The position numbers and the translations under genes were made by a program. The notes under the pieces were generated by a model. It searched no databases. It was not told the origin of the DNA and saw only the letters and a list, made by a program, of their open reading frames with translations. From positions 1 through 64,000 of the forward strand of contig NZ_JAFNME010000011.1 in the NCBI RefSeq assembly GCF_017368815.1: DNA of 64,000 nt. Direction: 5' to 3'. Source of the stretch: Comamonas denitrificans (GTDB lineage: Bacteria > Pseudomonadota > Gammaproteobacteria > Burkholderiales > Burkholderiaceae_C). Numbering within the stretch: position 1 is the first letter of the stretch; each line of letters opens with the position of its first letter. This document shows positions 19,750 through 28,900 of this stretch, in pieces.

Positions 19750-20973
19750 ATGAGCGAGATTTTGGACATCACCCAAGCGCAAGCCCAGCTGCAAACCCAC
19801 GGCTGGATTGCCCGCAAGAGCGAAGCATTTCACCACCTGCCCCCACCGGCCTTAGAGACCTGGCTTGGCACCGAGCCCGCCGCCGTGGCCAGCACCCAGG
19901 ACTGGCAAGTCACCGTGCAAGACGGCGCGGCCAGCGTGCAAGTGCAGCACTTGAGCGCCCTGCACGCCGCAGAACGCGCCACCCTGTTTGCCGACCTGCC
20001 CGCCCCCCAGGGCGAGGCCGCCCCCTTTGCCTGGGCGCACCGCGCCCTGTGCCGCAAAGGGCTGCGCATCCAGGTCGCCGCCAACGGGGCCAATGCCGCC
20101 CCAGTGCGCCTGCATATCCACCACACAGCCCATACCGCCGTGGATGCGCCCTTGGTGGTGCTGGACGTGGCCCCCGGCGCCCGCTGCCTGCTGCTGCACA
20201 CGCACAGCCGCAGCGGCGATCTGCAGCAAATCACGCAAAACCTGCACATGCACATTCGCGTGGGCGAAGGCGCGGTGCTGCAGCACCTGCGCATTGCCGA
20301 TGTGCGCACCGCTGACCACCTGGCCCACACGCAAAATGTGGACGTACAAGGCCACGCGCACTACCACCAGGCCCTGTGTACCAGCGGCTGCGCCTATCAG
20401 CTGCAGCGCAGCGATATCGACCTGCATGGCCCCGGTGCCTGCGTGCGCCATGCCGGCCTGCTGCTGACGGGCACGCACAATGTGGACCACCAGATCTACA
20501 CCCGCCACAACGCGCCCGATACCGACAGCCACGTGCAAATGCTGGCCCTGGCCAGCGGCAAATCGCGCAGCGTGGCCAATGCCTTCACCTACATTGCCCC
20601 CGGTGCCCGCGATGCCAACGTGCACCAGCGCCTGTGGGGCATTGCGCTGGATGGCCAGCCACGCCTGATCCTGCGCCCGCACCTGGAAATCCTGCACGAT
20701 CAGGTTGCCGCCGTGCACGGGGCCACCTGGGGTGCCTTGCCGGAAGATGCCCTGTTCTACGCCCAGCAGCGTGGTCTGGCCCCCGACACCGCCCGCAGCC
20801 TGATCATCGAGGGCAAAGCCCGCGCCCTGCTCGAACGCGCCCTGCCCAACATCGAAAGCGATGGCGATGGCGAGGCCAGCAGCAGCCTCTTGAGCGCCTG
20901 GCTCGAGGGCGACTGGCTGCCCCAAGCCATCAACGCCCACCTGGCCGCCACCACCCTTCAGGAAAGCGCATGA
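19750..20973 (+). CDS. sufD: Fe-S cluster assembly protein SufD
   Basis: A 407-residue SufD, paralogous to SufB. The beta-helix core contains GKSRSVANAFTYIAPGARDA, and the C-terminal SufBD motif appears as RGLAPDTARSLIIEGKARALLE. The ATG at 19750, with GGAG just upstream, is the start. The stop overlaps the sufS start as ATGA. SufD pairs with SufB in the scaffold and is needed for iron acquisition into it. Confidence 0.95.
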   Translation: MSEILDITQAQAQLQTHGWIARKSEAFHHLPPPALETWLGTEPAAVASTQDWQVTVQDGAASVQVQHLSALHAAERATLFADLPAPQGEAAPFAWAHRALCRKGLRIQVAANGANAAPVRLHIHHTAHTAVDAPLVVLDVAPGARCLLLHTHSRSGDLQQITQNLHMHIRVGEGAVLQHLRIADVRTADHLAHTQNVDVQGHAHYHQALCTSGCAYQLQRSDIDLHGPGACVRHAGLLLTGTHNVDHQIYTRHNAPDTDSHVQMLALASGKSRSVANAFTYIAPGARDANVHQRLWGIALDGQPRLILRPHLEILHDQVAAVHGATWGALPEDALFYAQQRGLAPDTARSLIIEGKARALLERALPNIESDGDGEASSSLLSAWLEGDWLPQAINAHLAATTLQESA

Positions 20974-22223
20974 CCGACCAAGCCCCTGCCCTGCTCCAGC
21001 CCGAACTGCTGCGCAGCCTGTTTCCCGTGCTGCAGCAGCAGGTCAAGGGCCAGCCGCTGGCGTATTTGGACAACGCCGCCACCACCCAAACCCCGCTGCC
21101 GGTGCAGCAGGCCATGCTCGATTTTGAGCAGCATGACCGCGCCAACATCCACCGGGGCGTACACACCTTGAGCCAACGCGCCACCGATGCCTTTGAGGCC
21201 GCCCGCAGCACGGTGAAAGCCTTTATTGGCGCAGGCCAAGAGCACGAACTGGCCTTTACCAGCGGCACCACCGAGGCGCTCAACACCGTCGCCTTTGGCC
21301 TGTGGGGGGCTGGGCCGGGCAAAGCCTGGCTGCGCCCGGGCGATGAAATCATCGTCAGCGGCCTGGAGCACCACGCCAACCTGGTGCCCTGGCAGCACGC
21401 GGCCCGCATGACCGGGGCCAAGCTGCGCATTTTGATGCCCGATGCCCAAGGCCGCCTGCACCTGGCCGACCTGCAAGCCCTGATCACGCCGCACACCCGC
21501 GTGCTGGCCCTGACCGCCGGGGCCAACGCGACTGGCGAGCGCCCGCCCTTCGAGGCCATGCTCACCCTGGCCAAGCAAGCCGGGGCGCTGACGGTGCTGG
21601 ATGCCGCCCAAGCCGTCGGCCACGCCATGCCTGATTTGCGCGACTTGGATGCCGACTTTATGGCCTTCTCTGGCCACAAAATGTACGGTCCAATGGGCAC
21701 CGGGGCCTTGGCTGGCAAGCGCAAAGCGCTAGAACTTTTATACCCCCTGCGCCTGGGTGGTGACATGGTCGAGTGGGTCGAATACGACCGCGCCGGTTAT
21801 GCCGCCGTGCCCACCCGCCTGGAGGGCGGCACCCCCAATGTCACTGGGGCCGTCGGCTTGGCCGCGGCCGCCCGCTTTATCGACCAGATAGGCCGCAGCC
21901 GCATTGATGCGCACCTTCACGCTTTGCGCGCGCAGGCCGTGGCGGGCTTGCAGGCGCTGGACGGCATCACCATCCTGGCCCCCCAGGCCCCACAGGCAGC
22001 ATTGGTTTCTTTTGTTGTGCAGGATGTGCACCCGCACGATATCGGCACCCTGCTGGACGAGCGCGGCATTGCCGTGCGCACCGGCCACCACTGCGCCGAA
22101 CCACTGCACAACCACTTTGGGCTAGGGCCAACCACCCGCGCCTCTTTTGCCCTGTACAACACCGCAGCCGAGGTGAGCCGCCTGATCGACGGCATCGCCC
22201 ATGCACTGAAAGTTTTACGATGA
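20970..22223 (+). CDS. sufS: cysteine desulfurase SufS
   Basis: A 417-residue group II cysteine desulfurase. The N-terminus includes LAYLDNAATTQTP. The PLP lysine is in FSGHKMYGPMGTGAL and the active-site cysteine loop is RTGHHCAEPL near the C-terminus. It removes sulfur from cysteine for cluster assembly. Its partner here should be SufU rather than SufE, since sufU follows directly. Starts and ends with ATGA overlaps to sufD and sufU, so translation is tightly coupled. Confidence 0.96.
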   Translation: MTDQAPALLQPELLRSLFPVLQQQVKGQPLAYLDNAATTQTPLPVQQAMLDFEQHDRANIHRGVHTLSQRATDAFEAARSTVKAFIGAGQEHELAFTSGTTEALNTVAFGLWGAGPGKAWLRPGDEIIVSGLEHHANLVPWQHAARMTGAKLRILMPDAQGRLHLADLQALITPHTRVLALTAGANATGERPPFEAMLTLAKQAGALTVLDAAQAVGHAMPDLRDLDADFMAFSGHKMYGPMGTGALAGKRKALELLYPLRLGGDMVEWVEYDRAGYAAVPTRLEGGTPNVTGAVGLAAAARFIDQIGRSRIDAHLHALRAQAVAGLQALDGITILAPQAPQAALVSFVVQDVHPHDIGTLLDERGIAVRTGHHCAEPLHNHFGLGPTTRASFALYNTAAEVSRLIDGIAHALKVLR

Positions 22224-22702
22224 GTTCTGTAGAAAACGATCTCTACCAAGAAGTGGTGATGGAGCACAAACGTGCCCCGCGCAACTTCGGCCACCTGGAC
22301 AGCCCCAGCCACCAGGCCCAGGGCACCAACCCCTCATGCGGCGACCGTGTGGCCGTCGAATTGCTGCTCGATGGCAACACCGTGCAGGACATCCGCTTCA
22401 GCGGCCAGGGGTGCGCCATCTGCATGGCCTCCACCTCGATGATGACCGAAGCGGTCAAAGGCCAGGATGTGGCCCTGGCCCAAGAATTGCAACAGCACTT
22501 TCGCGCCGTGCTCACCGGCGAAGAAGACCCCGAAGAAGCCCCGCTGGGCAAACTGGTCAGCCTGGCCGGCGTGCGCCAATACCCCAGCCGCATCAAATGC
22601 GCCCTGCTGGGCTGGCACGCGCTGATGCACGCCATTGCTGGCAACCAAGAAGCGGCCAATACCGAAGATGGCATCCCCGCCACCGAAGGAGGCGTTGCAT
22701 GA
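22220..22702 (+). CDS. sufU: SufU sulfur-transfer protein
   Basis: A 160-residue IscU-like protein of the SufU type. The three cysteines and aspartate of the zinc site are visible: CGDR (near residue 41), CAIC (near 66), and IKCALLGWHAL (near 129). The insertion between the second and third cysteines is typical of SufU and separates it from IscU. SufU accepts persulfide from SufS. Finding SufU in place of SufE in a Gram-negative SUF operon is a lineage trait of this group, as far as I recall. Confidence 0.93.
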   Translation: MSSVENDLYQEVVMEHKRAPRNFGHLDSPSHQAQGTNPSCGDRVAVELLLDGNTVQDIRFSGQGCAICMASTSMMTEAVKGQDVALAQELQQHFRAVLTGEEDPEEAPLGKLVSLAGVRQYPSRIKCALLGWHALMHAIAGNQEAANTEDGIPATEGGVA

Positions 22703-23253
22703 TGAACCGCCGCCAACGCGAAGACGTTTTGGTCCGCCGCACGGTCACCGTGGAAACCATCCCCAGCGGCCAGCCTTTTGAACTGCAGGAAGGGCAGCTG
22801 GCGCAAATCACCCAGGCCCTGGGCAGCTCGTTCACCTTGGTGGTCGAAGGCCAGCTGGTGCGCCTGCGCGGGGACGATGCCGATGCCATTGGCAAAGAGC
22901 CGCCCGAGAGCATCGTCGTACCCGAGAACGTCTCCACCGCCGACATTGAGCCGCTGATTTGGGAAACCCTGAAATCCTGCTACGACCCCGAAATCCCCGT
23001 CAATATCGTGGATCTGGGCCTGATTTACCGCTGTGAAGTCACCCCCATTGATGCCCACGGCGATGTGCAGGTGGTGATCGACATGACGCTCACCGCCCCC
23101 GGCTGCGGCATGGGCGAGGCCATTGCCAACGAGGTGTGCGACAAGGTGCTGGCCCTGCCCAAGGTCGAAGACATCACCGTAAACCTGGTGTTTGACCCAC
23201 CCTGGACGCGCTCCATGATGAGCGAAGAGGCGCAACTGACCCTGGGGCTGTGA
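22699..23253 (+). CDS. sufT: SufT, MIP18/PaaD-like Fe-S maturation protein
   Basis: A 184-residue protein. The C-terminal half is a DUF59/MIP18 domain with the motif YDPEIPVNIVDLGLIYRCEV and the cysteine loop TLTAPGCGMGE. The N-terminal half is a SufT-specific extension. SufT aids late cluster maturation or transfer. The start overlaps the sufU stop (ATGATG), so it is the last gene of sufBCDSUT. The stop TGA lies inside GTGAACACGTTCT, a half copy of the palindrome seen at 11045. Confidence 0.9.
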   Translation: MMNRRQREDVLVRRTVTVETIPSGQPFELQEGQLAQITQALGSSFTLVVEGQLVRLRGDDADAIGKEPPESIVVPENVSTADIEPLIWETLKSCYDPEIPVNIVDLGLIYRCEVTPIDAHGDVQVVIDMTLTAPGCGMGEAIANEVCDKVLALPKVEDITVNLVFDPPWTRSMMSEEAQLTLGL

Positions 23254-23262
23254 ACACGTTCT
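23250..23262. repeat. half-palindrome GTGAACACGTTCT overlapping the sufT stop
   Basis: Thirteen bases match the right half of the AGAACGTG-WW-CACGTTCT palindromes at 11045 and 61425. The sufT stop codon is part of it. Chance cannot be excluded for so short a match. Confidence 0.4.
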
Positions 23263-23299
23263 CAAGCGCCCCTGCCCTTGAACGGCGAAGGTGCTCCAC

Positions 23300-23357
23300 G
23301 CCGGACAAACTGCCCAATTGCTTCACAATCGGCAGCTTGTCCGGCATTTTTATTTTT
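23300..23357 (+). terminator. intrinsic terminator after the suf operon
   Basis: A 15-base stem GCCGGACAAACTGCC (23300-23314) pairs with GGCAGCTTGTCCGGC (23331-23345), with one mismatch, and is followed by ATTTTTATTTTT. It ends the suf transcript just before the sulfhydrylase gene. A leader attenuator for that gene is an alternative reading. Confidence 0.8.
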
Positions 23358-23385
23358 GCCTTTTCTTTTTTTGGAGACACATCCC

Positions 23386-24672
23386 ATGCGCCTCGAAACC
23401 CTGGCCGTCCACGCGGGCTATAAAACCGAACCCACCACCCGCTCGGCCGCCGTGCCGCTGTACCAGACCACCTCGTACACCTTCGACAACGCCCAGCACG
23501 GTGCCGACCTGTTCGACCTGAAAGTGGCCGGCAACATTTACACCCGCATCATGAACCCCACCACCGACGTGCTGGAGCAGCGCGTAGCCGCTCTGGAAGG
23601 CGGCATCGGTGCGCTGGCCATGGCCTCGGGCATGGCGGCCATTACCGCTGCCATCCAGACCATTGCCGAGACCGGGGACAACATCATCAGCGCCAGCACC
23701 CTGTACGGCGGCACCTACAACCTGTTTGCCCACACCTTCCCGCAGCAAGGCATCGAAGTGCGCTTTGCCGATCCGCGCGACCCGGCCAGCTTCGCCAAAC
23801 TGATCGATGCGCGCACCAAAGCCGTGTTCTGCGAATCGATTGGCAACCCCCTGGGCAATGTGACCGACATCCGCGCCCTGGCCGATGTGGCCCACGCCCA
23901 TGGCCTGCCGCTCATCGTCGATAACACCGTGCCCAGCCCCTACCTGTGCCGCCCGTTTGAGCATGGGGCGGACATCGTCGTCCACGCCCTGACCAAGTAC
24001 ATGAACGGCCACGGCAACAGCATCGGCGGTGTCATCGTCGATAGCGGCAAGTTCCCCTGGGCCGAGCACAAGGAGCGCTTCAAGCGCCTGAACGAGCCGG
24101 ACGTGAGCTACCACGGCGTGGTCTATACTGAAGCCCTGGGCGCAGCCGCTTACATCGCCCGCGCGCGCGTGGTGCCGCTGCGCAACATGGGCGCGGCGCT
24201 GTCGCCCTTCAACGCCTGGGCGACGCTGCAAGGCATTGAAACCCTGCCCCTGCGCATGGACCGCATCTGCGAAAACGCCCAAAAAATTGCCGAAACCCTG
24301 CAAAACCACCCCAAGGTGGAATGGGTGCGCTACGCCGGCTTGAGCAACCACCCCGACCACGCACTGGTGCAGCGCCAGATGGGTGGCAAGGCCTCGGGCA
24401 TTTTGTCGTTCAGCCTGAAAACCGCCCCCGGCGAAGATGCCCGCGCCGCCGGTGCCCGCTTCCTGGATGCGCTGCAGCTCTTCCTGCGCCTGGTGAACAT
24501 TGGCGATGCCAAATCGCTGGCCACGCACCCGGCTTCGACCACGCACCGCCAGCTCAACCCCGAAGAGCTGGCCAAGGCCGGCGTGACCGAGGGCATGGTG
24601 CGCCTGTCGATTGGCATTGAACACATCGACGACCTGCTGGAAGACCTGAACCGCGCCTTGCAAGCCGTTTAA
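23386..24672 (+). CDS. metY: O-acetylhomoserine sulfhydrylase
   Basis: A 428-residue PLP enzyme of the Cys/Met metabolism family. It begins MRLETLAVHAGYKTEPTTRS, typical of O-acetylhomoserine (thiol)-lyase. The PLP lysine lies in VVHALTKYMNGHGNSIGG, and RSAAVPLYQTTSYTF is near the N-terminus. It makes homocysteine from O-acetylhomoserine and sulfide. The ATG at 23386 with GGAG upstream is chosen; an upstream extension to 23278 runs through the suf terminator and is not coding. A second gene of this superfamily (metC-like) lies at 43363. Confidence 0.94.
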   Translation: MRLETLAVHAGYKTEPTTRSAAVPLYQTTSYTFDNAQHGADLFDLKVAGNIYTRIMNPTTDVLEQRVAALEGGIGALAMASGMAAITAAIQTIAETGDNIISASTLYGGTYNLFAHTFPQQGIEVRFADPRDPASFAKLIDARTKAVFCESIGNPLGNVTDIRALADVAHAHGLPLIVDNTVPSPYLCRPFEHGADIVVHALTKYMNGHGNSIGGVIVDSGKFPWAEHKERFKRLNEPDVSYHGVVYTEALGAAAYIARARVVPLRNMGAALSPFNAWATLQGIETLPLRMDRICENAQKIAETLQNHPKVEWVRYAGLSNHPDHALVQRQMGGKASGILSFSLKTAPGEDARAAGARFLDALQLFLRLVNIGDAKSLATHPASTTHRQLNPEELAKAGVTEGMVRLSIGIEHIDDLLEDLNRALQAV

Positions 24673-24755
24673 AAAAAGAGCAGTCTGCGCTGATAAACAA
24701 AAGGATTGAAGGCTATTAAACCATTCAATCCTTTAAAAATCAGCGCAAACAGCTA
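24673..24755. repeat. dispersed repeat with internal hairpin after metY
   Basis: GCGCTGATaAACAAAAGGATTGAA pairs with TTCAATCCTTTAAAAATCAGCGC on the other side of a short loop, then CAGCTATAAAAA follows. The right part, ATCAGCGCAAACAGCTAT, is a member of the dispersed family. Combined with the next terminator it separates metY from the convergent ompW. Confidence 0.65.
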
Positions 24756-24758
24756 TAA

Positions 24759-24788
24759 AAAAACGCCACCTTTGCAGGTGGCGTTTTT
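24759..24788. terminator. bidirectional intrinsic terminator
   Basis: AACGCCACCT (24762-24771) pairs with AGGTGGCGTT (24776-24785), flanked by A and T runs. Serves metY (plus) and ompW (minus). Confidence 0.88.
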
Positions 24789-24816
24789 GCTTGGAGTCTT
24801 AGCAGAAAGGGCGATC

Positions 24817-25416
24817 TTAGAAGCGGTAGCCCAGGCCCACGCCCACCAGCACGGGATCGACCTTGAACTTGCCAATGCCGCCGCTCACATTGGTGTCGAT
24901 ATAGACTTTTTTCACGTCGAAGTTGATCGACCAGTTTTTGTCCAGCGCGTAGTCAAAGCCCACTTGCAGGGCCGGGCCGAAGCTGTTTTTCTTGACGTTC
25001 AAAGCGCCGCCCAGAATGTCCACGCTGGAAAAACGGGTGTAGTTAATACCAGCGCCCAGGTAGGGCTTGAAAGCGCCCAGGTTGGTGAAGTGGTATTGGG
25101 CCAGCAAGGTGGGGGGCAGGTGCTTCAAGGTACCGATCTTGGCGCCGTTCAACCGCACATCGTGCTTTTGCGGGTAGGTCAGGATCAGCTCAGCGGCAAG
25201 GTTGGGGGTGAAGAAGTAAGAAATATCCAGCTCAGGGATCCACTTGTCATTGACGCTGACCCCTTTGTCGCCAGCAGCACCACCGTTGGCGCTGTCCAAA
25301 TGCACAGCGCGGGCGCGTACCATCCATTTGCCATCTTGAGGGTAGTTTTGCGCCATGGCAGCGCCAGAAGTCAGTGCACACAAAGCGGCAGCAGCCAGCA
25401 GGGTTTTCTTCATCAT
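24817..25416 (-). CDS. ompW: OmpW family outer membrane protein
   Basis: A 199-residue protein. A cleavable signal (MMKKTLLAAAALCALTSGAAMA) is followed by an eight-stranded-barrel-type sequence ending in the C-terminal aromatic signature GLGYRF. OmpW family members form small channels for hydrophobic compounds. The gene stands alone between the terminator on its 3' side and a 200-base 5' gap. Confidence 0.9.
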   Translation of the reverse strand: MMKKTLLAAAALCALTSGAAMAQNYPQDGKWMVRARAVHLDSANGGAAGDKGVSVNDKWIPELDISYFFTPNLAAELILTYPQKHDVRLNGAKIGTLKHLPPTLLAQYHFTNLGAFKPYLGAGINYTRFSSVDILGGALNVKKNSFGPALQVGFDYALDKNWSINFDVKKVYIDTNVSGGIGKFKVDPVLVGVGLGYRF

Positions 25417-25632
25417 GGTGAAAGGTATTCAAGTGTTGTCCGGGGACGACCCCCGTGCTGCGTATTAGGCCCATGAGTAAAACGGTCAATATTGCTTTGC
25501 ATCAAGAATTGGTAATTCCCCTTAATTTTGTAACGTTTCGTCCAACCGCCACAAACACCCCGTTTTTTCGCCGATTGGATCGGCCACCTTGCGCCTACAG
25601 TGGCCCCATCGCACTCTTTTGGAGCCACTGCT

Positions 25633-25854
25633 ATGGACCTTCGTTACGCCAGAGCCTTGCGCGATGCCAGCACGGCCTGGGCCCAAAACCACACTACCGA
25701 TGCCATCACCTTGCAAGAGCTGCGCCGCCGCGCACCGCAAGAGGAACCCACCGTCAAAATGGTGACCGCACCCAGCGCCACCCAGATGGCGCTGCTGCAA
25801 CCCCAGTTGGCCGCGTATGGCAACTTGGGCACCAAACTCAATTTGTTTGCCTAA
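25633..25854 (+). CDS. small hypothetical protein
   Basis: A 73-residue frame starting MDLRYARALRDASTAWAQNH, with GGAG seven bases before the ATG. It is hydrophilic, without signal or membrane segments, and I recognise no family. In its favour are the good ribosome site, ordinary codon usage and a following terminator. It could still be chance. Confidence 0.45.
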   Translation: MDLRYARALRDASTAWAQNHTTDAITLQELRRRAPQEEPTVKMVTAPSATQMALLQPQLAAYGNLGTKLNLFA

Positions 25855-25896
25855 GCACCACGCACACACGCACACACGCACGGTAGTTTTAGGCAT

Positions 25897-25946
25897 AAAA
25901 AGAGCTTCTAACGCTTACCAATAAAGCGTTAGAAGCTCTTTTTTTA
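25897..25946. terminator. bidirectional terminator, dispersed-repeat related
   Basis: A perfect 16-bp stem AGAGCTTCTAACGCTT (25901-25916) / AAGCGTTAGAAGCTCT (25924-25939) has a 7-base loop and seven T residues after it. The arm resembles the GAAGCTCTAGCGCTT part of the dispersed repeat family. It separates the small plus-strand frame from purL. A short CACACACG tract lies just before it (25861-25880). Confidence 0.85.
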
Positions 25947-25971
25947 GCAGCCCATCCTGGCCGCTATTTTT

Positions 25972-28900
25972 TTACCCCAACCACTTGCGGGCATTGCGCC
26001 AGACGCGCATCCAGGGGCTGGCCGCGCTGGGGTCGCCGCTGGTCCAGCTCATTTGGATATTGCGGAAGACGCGCTCGGGGTGCGGCATCATGGCCGTGAA
26101 GCGCCCGTCGGCCGTGGTCACCGCCGTCAGGCCGCCGGCGCTGCCGTTGGGGTTGAAGGGATAGACCTCGGTGGGCTGGCCGTGGTTATCAACATAGCGC
26201 ATGGCCTGCACCACCTGATCGGCGTTACCGCGTGCAGCAAAGTTGGCAAAACCCTCGCCGTGCGAGACAACAATGGGCAGGCGGCTGCCCGCCATGCCTT
26301 GCAGGAAGATGCTGGGGCTGTCCAGCACTTCCACCATGGACAGACGCGCCTCAAAGCGGTGGCTTTGGTTTTGCGTGAAGCGCGGCCAAGCCTGGGCACC
26401 GGGGATGATGTCGGCCAGCTCGGCAAACATCTGGCAGCCGTTGCACACGCCCAGGGCAAAGGTGTCACCCCGGCCAAAAAATTGCTGAAACTGCTCGGAC
26501 AGGCGTTCATTGAAGGTGATGGAGCGCGCCCAGCCAATGCCCGCACCCAGGGTGTCGCCGTAGCTAAAGCCCCCGCAGGCAACGATGCCCGCAAAGTCTT
26601 GCAAGTGCGCCCGCCCCGCTTGCAGGTCGCTCATGTGGACATCCACCGCATCAAAGCCGGCTGCGGCAAAGGCAAAGCCCATTTCCACCTGCGAGTTCAC
26701 GCCCTGCTCGCGCAGGATGGCCACGCGCGGCTGGGCTTGCAGGTTCAGGTAGGGGGCGGCCACGTCGTCCTGCGGGTCGAACGTCAGGTGCACGTGCATG
26801 CCGGGGTCGTTGGCCGCGCCAGCGGCGGCGTGTTCGCTGTCGGCGCAGGCGGGGTTGTCGCGTTGCTGGGCGATTTTCCAGCTCACGGCATCCCACACCT
26901 GGTGCAGGTTTTCCAAGCTGGCCCCAAAGACTTTTTGCGCATCGCGCCAGATTTGCAGCTCGCCCTTGCCCATGTCCACCGGGCTGGAGGCCGGACGCGT
27001 CTTGCCAATAATGTGGCTGCACTGAATCAGGCCATGCTCACGCAGCACCTGCATGACTTGGCTGCGCTCGGCGGTGCGAATTTGCAGCACCGCGCCCAGT
27101 TCTTCGTTGAACAGGGCCCGCAGGGTCAGGTCTTCGCGGCGGCCGGCGATCTGCTGGCCCCAGTTTTTGCCCTCGCCCGAATCCATGCGGCCATCGGTAA
27201 TGCCGTCGCCTTCGGTCACCAGCATGTCCACGTTCAGCGCCACGCCAACGTGCCCGGCAAAGGTCATTTCGGCCACCGTGGCCAACAGGCCGCCGTCGCC
27301 CCGGTCGTGGTACGCCAAGATCAGGCCTTGCTGGCGCAAGGTGTTTACGGCGGCCACCAAGGCCTTCAAATCGTCGGCATTGTCCAGGTCGGGCGTGGTG
27401 TTGCCGCTTTGGCCCAGCACCTGCCCCAGGATGGAGCCGCCCATGCGGTTCTGCCCCCGGCCCAGGTCGATGAGCACCAGCGAGCTGTCCGGCTCCTGCG
27501 CATCGAGCTGCGGCGTGAGCGTGCCGCGCACGTCGTCGATGGCGGCAAAGCCGGTAATGATCAAGCTGACGGGCGAGGTGACTTTTTTCAGCACTCCGTC
27601 CTCTTGCCATTGGGTGCGCATGGACAGGCTGTCCTTGCCCACAGGGATGGAAATGCCCAGTTGCGGGCACAGCTCCATGCCCACGGCTTTGACGGTGGCG
27701 TACAGATCGGCATCTTCACCCGGCTCGCCGCACGCGGCCATCCAGTTGGCCGAGAGCTTGACTTTGGACAGCTCGATCGGCGCGGCCAGCATGTTGGTAA
27801 TGGCTTCGGCCACCGCCATGCGGCCCGAGGCCGGGGCGTTGATGGCCGCCAGCGGGGTGCGCTCGCCCATGGCCATGGCTTCACCCTTGAAACCGGTGAA
27901 GTCGGCCAGGGTGACGGCCACATCGGCCACCGGCACCTGCCAGGGGCCCACCATCTGGTCGCGGTGCGTCAGGCCCCCCACGGCGCGGTCGCCAATGGTG
28001 ATCAAAAAGCGCTTGCTCGCCACCGTGGGGTGGGCCAGCACGTCAATCACGGCTTTTTCCAGCGGTACGCCGGTCAGGTCCATGGCCGGCAGGGTGCGCT
28101 GCACGCTGGTCACGTCTTTGACCATCTTGGGCGGCTTGCCCAGCAGCACATCCATGGGCATATCGACGGGGAATTTCTGGTCGCCAGACTCCACCGCCGT
28201 GTCTTCCAGCACCAGCTGGCGCTGTTCGGTGGCCACGCCGATGACGGCAAACGGACAGCGCTCGCGCTCGCAGAAGGCCTGGAACTGGGGCAGCGATTCA
28301 GGGGCAATCGCCAGCACGTAGCGCTCTTGGCTTTCGTTGCTCCAGATTTCCTTGGGTGCCAAGCCCGATTCTTCGAGTTGCACGGCCCGCAGGTCAAAGC
28401 GGGCACCGCGCCCGGCATCGTTGGTCAGCTCGGGGAAAGCGTTGGACAGGCCGCCCGCGCCCACGTCGTGAATGGCCAGGATGGGGTTGGCCGCGCCTTG
28501 CTGCCAGCAGTGGTTGATGACCTCTTGCGCCCGGCGCTCGATCTCGGGGTTGCCGCGCTGCACCGAGTCAAAATCCAGCTCGGCGGCATTGGTGCCCGTG
28601 GCCATGGAGCTGGCCGCGCCCCCGCCCATGCCAATGCGCATGCCGGGGCCGCCCAGTTGGATGAGCAGCGTGCCGGCGGGAAATGCGATTTTCTTGGTCT
28701 GCTGCGCCTCAATCACGCCCAGGCCGCCAGCGATCATGATGGGCTTGTGGTAGCCACGCACCACCTCACCCACCTGCTGCTCGTACTCGCGGAAATAGCC
28801 GGTCAAATTAGGGCGGCCAAACTCGTTGTTGAACGCTGCGCCGCCCAGCGGGCCTTCGACCATGATCTGCAAGGGGCTGGCAATGTGCGCCGGTTTGCCC

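Noticed and set aside
25861-25880. CACACACG tract as a CRISPR or microsatellite feature
   Set aside because: Only a few short units, without spacers or cas genes. No CRISPR array is present in the window.
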